NCBI GenBank assembly: GCA_026416355.1
Contig: JAOAFH010000163.1
Span: 1-17,722, forward strand
Source of the DNA: Clostridiales bacterium
Lineage (GTDB): Bacteria > Bacillota > Clostridia > Clostridiales > Caloramatoraceae
Reading direction: 5' to 3'
Length of the DNA stretch: 17,722 nt
In this document: in pieces, positions 6,996-14,236 of the stretch
Numbering within the stretch: position 1 is the first letter of the stretch
Layout: every line of letters starts with the position of its first letter
Notes under the pieces: generated by a model
What the model was told of the DNA's origin: nothing
The model's database searches: none
Seen by the model: only the letters and a program-made list of their open reading frames with translations
Translations under genes and position numbers: made by a program

Positions 6996-8013
6996 ATGTA
7001 AAATATTCGATTTCTGCTTTAGGAAATCTTTTTTTAATAGCATCTATCATAAATTCCTTCATGTCACTTGATATGTCCTTTTTATAGACATATTTGTATA
7101 CCCCATATGGTCCCCACTTTTGTTGACGGTTTTCCATAGAAAAATCGATAGAAGTGTTTGGAAACCTTTGAAGGATTGTATCCATTGCCTTTGTTGTGAA
7201 TCTATGTTGAATTAATTCAAATGTAATTTGGGCTTCATCAGGGTTCGATATTTTTTCTCTTAGCATATCGAGAAGTTCTGAATATTCCTTTTTATAGTTT
7301 TCGTAGTAGTATATTGGTGCAATAATAAAGCCTAAGGGATAACCTGCATCAAAAATTTTTTGTGCTGCCACAAGCCTTTCATCTATTGGGCTCACGTTAA
7401 ACTCAAAATGTTCAATTACATATTTTGAATTTATACTAAACCTTATTTTTGTGTGTCCCTTATGATCAATATCTAATAATGTATCTACATAGGAAAATTT
7501 ACTAACAAGTCTTAGTCGTCCAAATTCCTCATTTGAAAAAAATTCAATAGCTTTTTTTACAGAACCTGTAAGGTGTTCAACAGATAATGGATCACTGGTG
7601 CTAGCAAGCTCAAATGAAGTAATATTAGGCTTATTTTGATTTATATACTTTTGATTGTTTTGTAAAATTTCCTCAACATTTGCATATACTCTTGCAAATG
7701 GTTTAATATTTGGGTTAGACTGTAAATAGCAGTATTGGCAGCTTGCAGGGCATCCAGTTACAAGAGGGAACTGGTAATCAGCAGAAGGTCTACAACTATC
7801 AAGCTTCATGCTTTTTTTGATTGATACCACAAGGGAGCTTTTGGCATAGGAATAATATTCTTGAATGTTATCAAAGTCTTTTTCAAAGTTTACAGATTTA
7901 TTTTCAATAAATACAGGAATATTTAATTCTTTTAATTTATTATATATGTATTGACCAGTAGGGTAATCCAATGTTTTAGGTTCAAAAAAGGCACGTTTAG
8001 GGTAAAACAGCAT
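6994..8013 (-). CDS. splB: Spore photoproduct lyase (radical SAM)
   Basis: This 339-residue enzyme repairs the spore photoproduct (5-thyminyl-5,6-dihydrothymine) in DNA during germination, reversing it to two thymines without light. The radical SAM cluster motif is C-x3-C-x2-C at Cys88, Cys92 and Cys95 in GCPASCQYCYLQ. The following FELASTSDPLSVEHLTGS and FSINSKYV segments match the family. Length and N-terminus (MLFYPKRAFFEP) fit clostridial members. In the Bacillus enzyme the H-donor Cys141 lies in the segment equivalent to LASTSD; here it is Ser138, while Cys74 (LDSCRPS) is present, as I recall for the C. acetobutylicum enzyme. GAGGAGG precedes the ATG. It is transcribed divergently from the DUF362 gene. 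Its presence implies an endospore former. Confidence 0.93.
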   Translation of the reverse strand: MLFYPKRAFFEPKTLDYPTGQYIYNKLKELNIPVFIENKSVNFEKDFDNIQEYYSYAKSSLVVSIKKSMKLDSCRPSADYQFPLVTGCPASCQYCYLQSNPNIKPFARVYANVEEILQNNQKYINQNKPNITSFELASTSDPLSVEHLTGSVKKAIEFFSNEEFGRLRLVSKFSYVDTLLDIDHKGHTKIRFSINSKYVIEHFEFNVSPIDERLVAAQKIFDAGYPLGFIIAPIYYYENYKKEYSELLDMLREKISNPDEAQITFELIQHRFTTKAMDTILQRFPNTSIDFSMENRQQKWGPYGVYKYVYKKDISSDMKEFMIDAIKKRFPKAEIEYFT

Positions 8014-8081
8014 AACAAAAACCTCCTCTATCTTTAGAATAAATAAAAATTTTAAAATTATGTATCAAAGGGGTGATTTAA

Positions 8082-9224
8082 ATGAGCAATGTTTATGCAG
8101 TTAAATGTAGTGACTACCAAAGAGAAAATGTTTATAGAGCAGTTGATGAAATGATAAAACTACATGGAGGAATAGATAAAATAGCCAAAAAGGGAGAAAC
8201 TGTATTTTTGAAAATAAATTTAGTTATAAAAAAGCATCCTGATGAAGCAGCAACAACTCACCCAATGGTAATTGAGGCAGTTAGTAAAAGGCTTGTTGAA
8301 AATGGATGTAGAGTAATTATAGGAGATAGTCCAGGAGGACCTTATACAGATAAGGTATTAAGAGGATTTTATAAGGTATGTGGAATAGAAGAGGCGGCTA
8401 AAAATAGTGGTGCAGAGCTTAATTATGATTGTTCATATAAGGAATATAAGACTCCAGATGGGTGTATTTCAAAGGTACTTAATATGATTGAACCACCATT
8501 TAAATGTGATAAGATAATTACAATTTCAAAACTAAAAACACACAGTATGGCAGTATATACAGGAGCAGTTAAGGTTTTATTTGGAATGATTCCAGGTGTT
8601 CAAAAGGTTGAATATCATTTTAAAATGCCTGAGATATATGATTTTTCAAATCTTCTTGTTGATATTTGCGAAACAGTTAAGCCTTCTTTTTCAATAATGG
8701 ATGGAATAGTTGCAATGGAGGGAGATGGCCCAACAGCAGGTGTACCAAAGGAAGTTGGTCTTCTTATGGCTTCTGAAAATCCATATGAACTAGATGTCTG
8801 TGGTGCATACTTAATGGGGCTTAAAGTTGATGATGTTCCAACAATAAAGAGGTCATATGAAAGAGGTATAATAAAGGGTGGAATAGAAACAGTAACTGTT
8901 GTTGGTGAAAATATAGAAAAATATGTTTCTAACTTTAAGGTGCCTAAAATAAGAAGTGTTAACTTCTTTAGAGGAAGATTGCCAAAGAGGATGGAGGATT
9001 TTTTAACATTTTATCTATCTCCAAGACCAGAGTTTTCGCATGATATATGTGTAAGATGTGGAGTTTGTATAGAAAGTTGTCCACCGAAGGCACTTGTAAT
9101 GGGGGATAGGATACCGAAAGTAGAATATAGTAAATGTATAAGATGCTTCTGTTGCCACGAGCTCTGCCCAAAGAAGGCAATAAACATAAAAAGACCTTGG
9201 GTATTAAAGAGATTATTCAAATAA
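8082..9224 (+). CDS. DUF362 domain protein with C-terminal 2[4Fe-4S] ferredoxin domain
   Basis: This is a 380-residue protein. Residues ~1-300 form a DUF362 domain (KINLVIKKHPDEAATTHP, IGDSPGGP, KLKTHSMAVYTGAVKVLFGMIPG, ASENPYELDVCGA). Residues ~315-370 form a bacterial ferredoxin domain with two clusters: Cys323, 326, 329 and 333 (CVRCGVCIESCP), and Cys352, 355, 358 and 362 (CIRCFCCHELCP). Such proteins are iron-sulfur proteins of anaerobes whose reaction is mostly undefined; an electron-transfer or redox role is inferred from the clusters. No signal or membrane segment is seen. AAAGGGGTGA precedes the ATG. It is monocistronic, and the hairpin after its stop also ends the convergent radical SAM gene. 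Confidence 0.9.
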   Translation: MSNVYAVKCSDYQRENVYRAVDEMIKLHGGIDKIAKKGETVFLKINLVIKKHPDEAATTHPMVIEAVSKRLVENGCRVIIGDSPGGPYTDKVLRGFYKVCGIEEAAKNSGAELNYDCSYKEYKTPDGCISKVLNMIEPPFKCDKIITISKLKTHSMAVYTGAVKVLFGMIPGVQKVEYHFKMPEIYDFSNLLVDICETVKPSFSIMDGIVAMEGDGPTAGVPKEVGLLMASENPYELDVCGAYLMGLKVDDVPTIKRSYERGIIKGGIETVTVVGENIEKYVSNFKVPKIRSVNFFRGRLPKRMEDFLTFYLSPRPEFSHDICVRCGVCIESCPPKALVMGDRIPKVEYSKCIRCFCCHELCPKKAINIKRPWVLKRLFK

Positions 9225-9251
9225 AAAGGGGCTGCCATTTGACAGCTCCTT
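9222..9251 (-). terminator. Terminator of the radical SAM gene (overlaps its stop codon)
   Basis: Read on the minus strand, AAGGAGCTG (9251-9243) pairs with CAGCCCCTT (9234-9226), with one G-U pair and an 8-base loop, followed by a T-run. The minus-strand stop codon (9250-9252) overlaps the base of the stem. On the plus strand the U-tract is poor. Confidence 0.75.
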
Positions 9252-10605
9252 ATGCTCCTTTAGACATGTCATTTTTAGCTTGCATTAATTCATTAGCCTT
9301 TTCTCCCCACGACTTAGCATATTCTTGTAGCTTATCGGCAAGTTCGTCAACAGTTTCATCGTCATTTACTTGAGTAGAATATGCATTAGATTCTTTAACC
9401 ATATTTCTTAGGGCATCTGGGTTATCAATCATAGGGCAAGGTCTTAGAAGGTTATCGTTAAATGGTTGATTTTTTCTGTATGCCATAAATAAAGGTGATT
9501 GTAAAACTTCTAAAAGACTGTGTTCTTTTATATTCATATTTGAGTAATGAATAAATGCACATGGCTCGCAGTCACCATTTGCATTTATGTGGAAGTATCT
9601 TCTGCCACCTGCAATACATCCATTTGAATATTCTCCATCATTCCAAAAATCAAGTACAAAGATAGGTTCAGTAGCTCTTATCTCATGAATTCTTTTATAC
9701 ATATACTCTCTTTGATTAATAGTTGCCATAAAGTTGACATCACTGTCACGACCAACAGGAACATAAGTAAAGTACCAACCAAATCTACAGCCCTTTTCAA
9801 CCATTAAATCTATATATTCTTTTGAAGCGACAACCTCTGTATTATATCTATGATAGCATGTTGAGAACCCAAATATACAACCGGCATCTTTTAATATATC
9901 CATTGATTTCATAACAGCTTTAAAACATCCTTCACCACGTCTCATATCGGTTTCTTTTTCAAAACCCTCAACGCTAAATGCTAGTGCAAAGTTACCAACT
10001 CTTTGCATTTCTTTTGCAAAGTCTTCATCAACCAATGTTCCATTGGTAAATGAAAGGAATGCACACTCATTATGTTTTTCACAAAGCTTTATAATATCAT
10101 TTTTTCTCATAAGAGGTTCTCCACCTGAGAAAATATACATATATATACCTAGTTCTTTACCTTCTGTTACTATTCTATCTAAATCATCAAATGATAAATT
10201 CCAAGGCTTATATTCTCCTGCCCAACATCCTTTACATTTTAAGTTGCATGATGAAGTAGGGTCTATAAGTATAGCCCAAGGTATGTTACAATTATATTTC
10301 TTTTCATTTTCTTGTTGAACAGGAATTCCAAACATTGAGGCGTTTAAAAAATAGTTAATTCCTATTTTTTCTCTGACATTTGGATGAGTTTCTGTAAGAA
10401 GCTTATATGTGTACTTATACCAATTGCTATTATGATTATCTAAAAATTGTTTTATAGAGGCAATATACTTTTTGTCTTGTTCTCTTATTGCTATCTTTTC
10501 ACTCCATCTCATGAGCTTTGGTATATTTTTTTCAGGTTCCTTTAGTATATATTTAACAACCTCTTTTATAGCAGTTTCCCCAAGTCTTGTCCTAGCAAGA
10601 TTCAT
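9250..10605 (-). CDS. Radical SAM protein with SPASM-like C-terminal cysteines
   Basis: This is a 451-residue protein. An N-terminal helical region (1-105) precedes the radical SAM core, which starts IPWAILIDPTSSC with C-x3-C-x2-C at Cys120, 124 and 127 (CNLKCKGC) and the SAM-contact motif FSGGEP (159-164). The C-terminal part has GCIAGGRRYFHINANGDCEPC (Cys330, 346, 349) and Cys390 (RPCPM), like SPASM/twitch domains that bind auxiliary [4Fe-4S] clusters in peptide-modifying and dehydrogenase-type enzymes. The acidic C-terminal tail (NDDETVDELADKLQ) is family-specific. ATG at 10605 is preferred over the upstream ATG because GGGAGGGG lies 5 bases ahead of it. No precursor peptide gene is seen beside it, so the substrate is unknown. 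Confidence 0.87.
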   Translation of the reverse strand: MNLARTRLGETAIKEVVKYILKEPEKNIPKLMRWSEKIAIREQDKKYIASIKQFLDNHNSNWYKYTYKLLTETHPNVREKIGINYFLNASMFGIPVQQENEKKYNCNIPWAILIDPTSSCNLKCKGCWAGEYKPWNLSFDDLDRIVTEGKELGIYMYIFSGGEPLMRKNDIIKLCEKHNECAFLSFTNGTLVDEDFAKEMQRVGNFALAFSVEGFEKETDMRRGEGCFKAVMKSMDILKDAGCIFGFSTCYHRYNTEVVASKEYIDLMVEKGCRFGWYFTYVPVGRDSDVNFMATINQREYMYKRIHEIRATEPIFVLDFWNDGEYSNGCIAGGRRYFHINANGDCEPCAFIHYSNMNIKEHSLLEVLQSPLFMAYRKNQPFNDNLLRPCPMIDNPDALRNMVKESNAYSTQVNDDETVDELADKLQEYAKSWGEKANELMQAKNDMSKGA

Positions 10606-10786
10606 TTTAACCCCTCCCATTTTTCTATTATTCAATATATATTAAGTAAAATTAAGAATTATAACTTCTACAACATCAATTATAGCACTGTATGGATTAA
10701 ATGGATTAATTTAGCAGTTAAATTAACAATAAAATTATAATGACTAGTCAATATAGTTTTATACCTACTATTAGAATTAAATTTTG

Positions 10787-10816
10787 TTTACAATTTTTCT
10801 ATACTATTGGTATAAT
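10787..10816 (+). promoter_or_regulatory. Promoter of trmL (and probably the degV gene)
   Basis: TTTACA (10787-10792) and TATAAT (10811-10816) are separated by 18 bases, 34 bases upstream of the trmL start. The stretch from 10606 to 10786 between the divergent genes is AT-rich, and I see no gene in it. Confidence 0.6.
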
Positions 10817-10850
10817 AAAATATAAGACGCGTAATTTTGGAGGGATAAAT

Positions 10851-11318
10851 TTGAATCTTAATATAGTATTATATCAACCAGAAATACCACACAACACAGG
10901 AAATATAGGCAGAACATGTGTACTTACCAATTCAAAATTACATTTAATCAAACCACTTGGATTTTTGATTGATGATAAGCATTTAAAAAGAGCAGGCATG
11001 GACTATTGGAAATATGTTGATGTAACATATTATGATAGTTTTGAGCATTTCATGGAAGTAAATAAAGGAGCAAGAATTTATCTATCTACAACAAAGGCAG
11101 AAAATCTATATACAGAAGTTGAATACAAACAAGGTGATTTTATTATGTTTGGTAGAGAGTCATCGGGTGTTCCAGACAGTGTAAGGGATGTTTTAAAAGA
11201 TACATTAATTAGAATTCCAATGGTTGAAACAAGTGATAGATCACTTAATTTATCTAATACAGTTTCTATTGTGGCATATGAAGCATTAAGACAAATGGGA
11301 TTTCCTAACATGAAATAG
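10851..11318 (+). CDS. trmL: tRNA (cytidine(34)-2'-O)-methyltransferase
   Basis: This 155-residue SPOUT-superfamily enzyme is the normal length for TrmL. Motifs: MNLNIVLYQPEIPHNTGNIG at the N-terminus, KPLGF, then FGRESSGVP (motif 2) and IPMVETSDRSLNLSNTVSIV (motif 3), which form the trefoil-knot SAM site. It 2'-O-methylates the wobble nucleotide of tRNA-Leu isoacceptors. The frame is open upstream to 10740, but TTG at 10851 follows GGAGGG at a good distance and matches the family N-terminus. The DegV gene follows 12 bases later with its own GGAGGTG, so both are probably co-transcribed. Confidence 0.93.
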   Translation: MNLNIVLYQPEIPHNTGNIGRTCVLTNSKLHLIKPLGFLIDDKHLKRAGMDYWKYVDVTYYDSFEHFMEVNKGARIYLSTTKAENLYTEVEYKQGDFIMFGRESSGVPDSVRDVLKDTLIRIPMVETSDRSLNLSNTVSIVAYEALRQMGFPNMK

Positions 11319-11330
11319 TGGAGGTGTTGT

Positions 11331-12173
11331 ATGAATAAAATTGCAATTGTAACAGATAGTACTGCGGATATTCCAAAGGATTTAGTCGAGAAATATAACA
11401 TTAGAGTTGTACCTTTAACTGTATCATTTAAGGATAGAACCTACTATGATGGAGTGGATTTAAATATAGATACACTACTTGGAATGCTAGATGAAGGAGA
11501 AGAACTACCTAAGACTTCACAGGTAAATCCTGCTCGCTTTTGTGATGAATATAAAAGATTATTAGATGAAGGATATAAAATAATATCAGTACATTTATCA
11601 TCAAATTTAAGTGGAACTTATCAATCGGCGCTTATTGCAAAAAATATGCTTGAAACTGAAGATATTTATGTTGTAGATTCTAGAACAGTTAGCTTTGGTA
11701 CAGGAATGCTTGCACTTAAAGCTGTAAAAATGATAGAAGAAGGGAAAGATATAGAGGAGATATATTCAACATTAAATAATCTTGCACAAAAATCAAGGGT
11801 TGCCTTTGCGTTAGATAAATTAGAATATCTAAAAAAAGGTGGAAGACTTTCAGGTGCACAAGCAGCAATTGGGACACTTTTAAATATAAAACCTATCATA
11901 TATATAAATGAAGGAAGACTAGAAATACTAGATAAGACTCGTGGTATGAAAAAGGCATTATCTAGAATGATTAAATATGTACAAGAACAAGGATATGATA
12001 AAAATGAGCTTTTTGCAATAGGTACTGTTAGAGACTTTGAAAACTTTTCAGAGTTTGAAAAGATGGTGAAAAGTGAACTTAATATAGAAAATCCATTGTT
12101 TGCAGAGGTTGGAACAGTGGTTGCAACATATTCAGGACCTGGCGTTATTGGAATTTGGTTTTATAAAGAATAA
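11331..12173 (+). CDS. DegV family fatty-acid-binding protein
   Basis: The 280-residue protein begins IAIVTDSTADIP and carries the family blocks VVPLTVSF, LPKTSQVNPARF, ISVHLSSNLSGTYQSA, VVDSRTVSFGTG, KLEYLKKGGRLSGAQA and YSGPGVIGIWF. DegV/FakB-type proteins bind one fatty acid and present it to the kinase FakA in Firmicute fatty-acid uptake. Whether this copy works with FakA is not shown, because no fakA lies nearby. The ATG at 11331 is preceded by GTGGAGGTG and lies 12 bases after trmL. Confidence 0.92.
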   Translation: MNKIAIVTDSTADIPKDLVEKYNIRVVPLTVSFKDRTYYDGVDLNIDTLLGMLDEGEELPKTSQVNPARFCDEYKRLLDEGYKIISVHLSSNLSGTYQSALIAKNMLETEDIYVVDSRTVSFGTGMLALKAVKMIEEGKDIEEIYSTLNNLAQKSRVAFALDKLEYLKKGGRLSGAQAAIGTLLNIKPIIYINEGRLEILDKTRGMKKALSRMIKYVQEQGYDKNELFAIGTVRDFENFSEFEKMVKSELNIENPLFAEVGTVVATYSGPGVIGIWFYKE

Positions 12174-12181
12174 TATATTTG

Positions 12182-12210
12182 AATAGGGGCTATTGCCCCT
12201 ATTTATTTTT
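12182..12210 (+). terminator. Terminator after the DegV gene
   Basis: Perfect 9-bp stem AATAGGGGC (12182-12190) with GCCCCTATT (12195-12203), loop TATT, then TATTTTT. It separates the trmL-DegV unit from the glycine reductase locus. Confidence 0.9.
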
Positions 12211-12259
12211 ATAATTCAAATTATTCAAAAAATAAATAGCGTATTTATAGTAAATATTG

Positions 12260-12265
12260 TATAAT
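12260..12265 (+). promoter_or_regulatory. Putative -10 box of the glycine reductase operon
   Basis: A consensus TATAAT lies about 28 bases upstream of the riboswitch P1 stem, the right place for initiation. The -35 region (around 12237-12242) matches the consensus poorly, so an activator or another sigma factor cannot be excluded. Confidence 0.4.
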
Positions 12266-12284
12266 AATATTAGGTTAATATTTC

Positions 12285-12429
12285 TGGATGAAACAAATAG
12301 GAGAGACCCATAAGGGCGCCGAAGGGGTAAGTAAAACTCGCCAGGTTTTATGATACTCTCAGGCAAAAGTACTATTTGTGGACAGATCTCTGTGCTGGCA
12401 GAGGATGTAGGCAACTACATCCTTTTTTT
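12285..12429 (+). promoter_or_regulatory. Single-aptamer glycine riboswitch with expression platform
   Basis: The glycine-aptamer signature is present once: GGAGAG (12300-12305), GCCGAAGGGG near 12318-12327, and CTCTCAGGCAAAAG (12356-12369). Stem P1 is ACAAATAG (12293-12300) with CTATTTGT (12372-12379). No second aptamer follows. Instead there is a short helix CTCTG/CAGAG (12388-12392 and 12399-12403), in the place of the 'ghost' helix known from singlet glycine riboswitches. The platform is an intrinsic terminator, GGATGTAG (12403-12410), loop GCAA, CTACATCC (12415-12422) and seven Ts. The genes controlled consume glycine, so an ON switch (glycine prevents termination) is the natural inference. 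The terminator and ghost helix share their junction at 12402-12403. Confidence 0.92.
12403..12429 (+). terminator. Riboswitch-controlled intrinsic terminator
   Basis: An 8-bp perfect stem capped by a GCAA tetraloop and followed by seven Ts, 57 bases upstream of grdX. It can be extended by A-T and G-T pairs at its base, which would compete with the CTCTG/CAGAG helix. Confidence 0.9.
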
Positions 12430-12485
12430 ATTTAAATAAAGTTAATTGTTAATGCATTAACAATATATGGTTAGAGGTGTTATTA

Positions 12486-12863
12486 TTGAAGGAGAAACCA
12501 ATTGTTATCACAAATAACCCATTAACAAAATCAAGCCTAGATGGAAGGTTTGATGTAATTTATAAAGAGGTAGATTTAGTTGATGTTTTGATTGTTGTAA
12601 GAGACTATATACATAAAGGACATAAATTATTAACCCACCCATTGATGGGAAGTATTAAACCAAACCAAACACCGTACAAATCAGTGGCTATTTCTAAAAA
12701 AAATTATATGGATATAGACATAATGAGTTTGGAAATAATAGAAAATAGCATATTGAAGGCTAAGGCAATGCTTGACAATAAGAAACTGCCACAATGGCCA
12801 AAGGATGCATTAGAAGATTTTAGTTTAATTGACTATGATTTAATTAAAAATGCATTAATATGA
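12486..12863 (+). CDS. grdX: GrdX family protein
   Basis: This 125-residue soluble protein matches the small GrdX family found at the head of glycine reductase loci (starts KEKPIVITNNP, contains VLIVVRDYIHKGHKLLTHPLMGSIKPNQTPYKS). Its molecular role is not established; it is usually co-transcribed with grd genes, so an accessory or regulatory part is inferred. TTG at 12486 is chosen because the GTG at 12477 lies within the AGAGGTG ribosome site. It is the first gene after the riboswitch terminator. The trxB ribosome site (AAAGGAAG) overlaps its stop codon, which suggests tight translational coupling. Confidence 0.88.
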   Translation: MKEKPIVITNNPLTKSSLDGRFDVIYKEVDLVDVLIVVRDYIHKGHKLLTHPLMGSIKPNQTPYKSVAISKKNYMDIDIMSLEIIENSILKAKAMLDNKKLPQWPKDALEDFSLIDYDLIKNALI

Positions 12864-12877
12864 AAGGAAGTGAAAAA

Positions 12878-13807
12878 ATGAATCATGTTTATGACATTAT
12901 CATTATAGGTGGTGGACCTGCAGGTTTGTCAGCGGGACTTTATGGATCAAGGTCAAAACTTGATGTATTGGTAATTGAAAAGGAAAAGTTTGGAGGCCAA
13001 GCGGCAACAACTGCAGAACTTGAAAACTATCCTGGCTCAATTGAAAACTGCACAGGACCTGCATTGTCAGAAAGAATGAAAAAACAAGCAGAAGAGTTTG
13101 GAACAACATTTGCAAAGGATGAAATACTAGACGTTGATTTTACAGGCGAAATAAAGATAATTAAGGGAAGAAAAGAAGAGTATCATGCAAAAACAGTTAT
13201 AATAGCAACAGGTGCTGAATATAGACTAGCTGGTTTTAAAAATGAAAAGGAACTTAGAGGAAGAGGAGTTTCATATTGTGCAACTTGTGATGCAGACTTC
13301 TTTGAAGGTTTAGATGTTGCTGTAATTGGAGGCGGAGATAGTGCCATAACTGAAGCACTTCATTTAACTAAATATGCAGAAACAGTGACTATTATACATA
13401 GAAGAGATACATTAAGGGCAGCAAAATCATTACAAGAAAAGGCATTTAATCATCCAAAGATTAAATTTATTTGGGACACTGTTGTAGAAGAAGCAAAGGG
13501 TGATGAAATTTTAGAATCACTTGTTATAAAAAATATTAAGACAGGTGAAACATCAGAGCTTTTGGTAAACGGAGTGTTTGTATTTGTTGGACTTGATCCA
13601 AAGAGCGAGATATTTAAGGGTAAGGTTTTGATGGATGAAAAAGGTTATATTATAACAGATAGAAATATGAAGACAAATGTTGAAGGGGTATTTGCAGCAG
13701 GTGATGTTACTCAAAAATCACTAAGACAAGTTATTACTGCTGCTGCAGATGGTGCAATAGCTGCCATTTCAGCAGAAGAATACATTAACGAAAAATTTGA
13801 AAAATAG
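12878..13807 (+). CDS. trxB: Thioredoxin reductase of the glycine reductase system
   Basis: This 309-residue FAD enzyme passes electrons from NAD(P)H to TrxA, which reduces the oxidised GrdA selenoprotein. The FAD-binding motif IIIGGGPAGLSAGLYGSR is at residues ~8-25, the redox disulfide C-A-T-C at Cys134 and Cys137 (SYCATCDADFF), the nucleotide site GGGDSAITEA with HRRD, and the C-terminal FAD motif FAAGDVTQKSLRQV. This is the normal length and order for low-molecular-weight thioredoxin reductases. ATG at 12878 is chosen over 12860 because AAAGGAAG sits between them. It lies 14 bases after grdX and 11 bases before trxA. Retention of HRRD suggests NADPH, but this is not certain. Confidence 0.94.
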   Translation: MNHVYDIIIIGGGPAGLSAGLYGSRSKLDVLVIEKEKFGGQAATTAELENYPGSIENCTGPALSERMKKQAEEFGTTFAKDEILDVDFTGEIKIIKGRKEEYHAKTVIIATGAEYRLAGFKNEKELRGRGVSYCATCDADFFEGLDVAVIGGGDSAITEALHLTKYAETVTIIHRRDTLRAAKSLQEKAFNHPKIKFIWDTVVEEAKGDEILESLVIKNIKTGETSELLVNGVFVFVGLDPKSEIFKGKVLMDEKGYIITDRNMKTNVEGVFAAGDVTQKSLRQVITAAADGAIAAISAEEYINEKFEK

Positions 13808-13818
13808 GAGGGAAATTT

Positions 13819-14145
13819 ATGTTTGAGGTGAATAAGGAGAATTTTGAAGTTGAGGTTACAAACTACACAGAAAAACCAGTATTTGTGGACTTTTGGGGAG
13901 ATAAATGTGAGAGATGTAAAGAACTTATGCCAGATGTTCATGCTTTAGAAGAAAAGTATGGCGATAAAATTAAGTTTTGTAGTTTAAATACTAGTGAAAA
14001 TAGAAGACTTGCTATTGCACAAAGGGTTTTAGGTTTGCCAACTATGATTATGTATGTAAATGGAGAAAAGGTAGAAGTTTTAACACCAGATAAAATAAAT
14101 TCAGTAGAAGATATTGAAAACATGATTAAAAAGTTTTGTAAATAA
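13819..14145 (+). CDS. trxA: Glycine-reductase-linked thioredoxin with atypical CERC active site
   Basis: This 108-residue thioredoxin fold has the usual strand FVDFW, active site C-E-R-C at Cys30 and Cys33, and cis-proline Pro74 in GLPTM. The common active site W-C-G-P-C is altered: Gly-Pro is Glu-Arg, and the Trp just before the first Cys is Lys29 (WGDKCERCKEL). Altered active sites are known for thioredoxins in grd loci of glycine-fermenting clostridia. The role is to receive electrons from TrxB and reduce the selenenyl-sulfide of GrdA. AGGAGGG precedes the ATG. The extra Cys54 and Cys107 are not part of the active site. The 91 bases after it hold no gene. Confidence 0.92.
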   Translation: MFEVNKENFEVEVTNYTEKPVFVDFWGDKCERCKELMPDVHALEEKYGDKIKFCSLNTSENRRLAIAQRVLGLPTMIMYVNGEKVEVLTPDKINSVEDIENMIKKFCK

Positions 14146-14236
14146 GGAGGCATAGTCCCCTTATTATAAAAAATTAGTTCAGAATATTCAAACAAAATGT
14201 CAAAAACAGTCGAAAAAATTACAGGAGGTGAAGGCA

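Noticed and set aside
10740..10850. 37-residue N-terminal extension of TrmL
   Set aside because: It lies across the promoter, lacks a ribosome site and does not resemble the family. The TTG at 10851 has GGAGGG and gives the normal length.
12380..12429. Second glycine aptamer
   Set aside because: No second copy of the GGAGAG...CTCTCAGGCAAA core follows; only a short helix and the terminator are present.
14143..14165. Hairpin AATAAGGAGG / CCCCTTATT after trxA as a terminator
   Set aside because: The stem is imperfect with no T-run, it contains the remnant of a Shine-Dalgarno-like AAGGAGG, and the operon continues into grdE.
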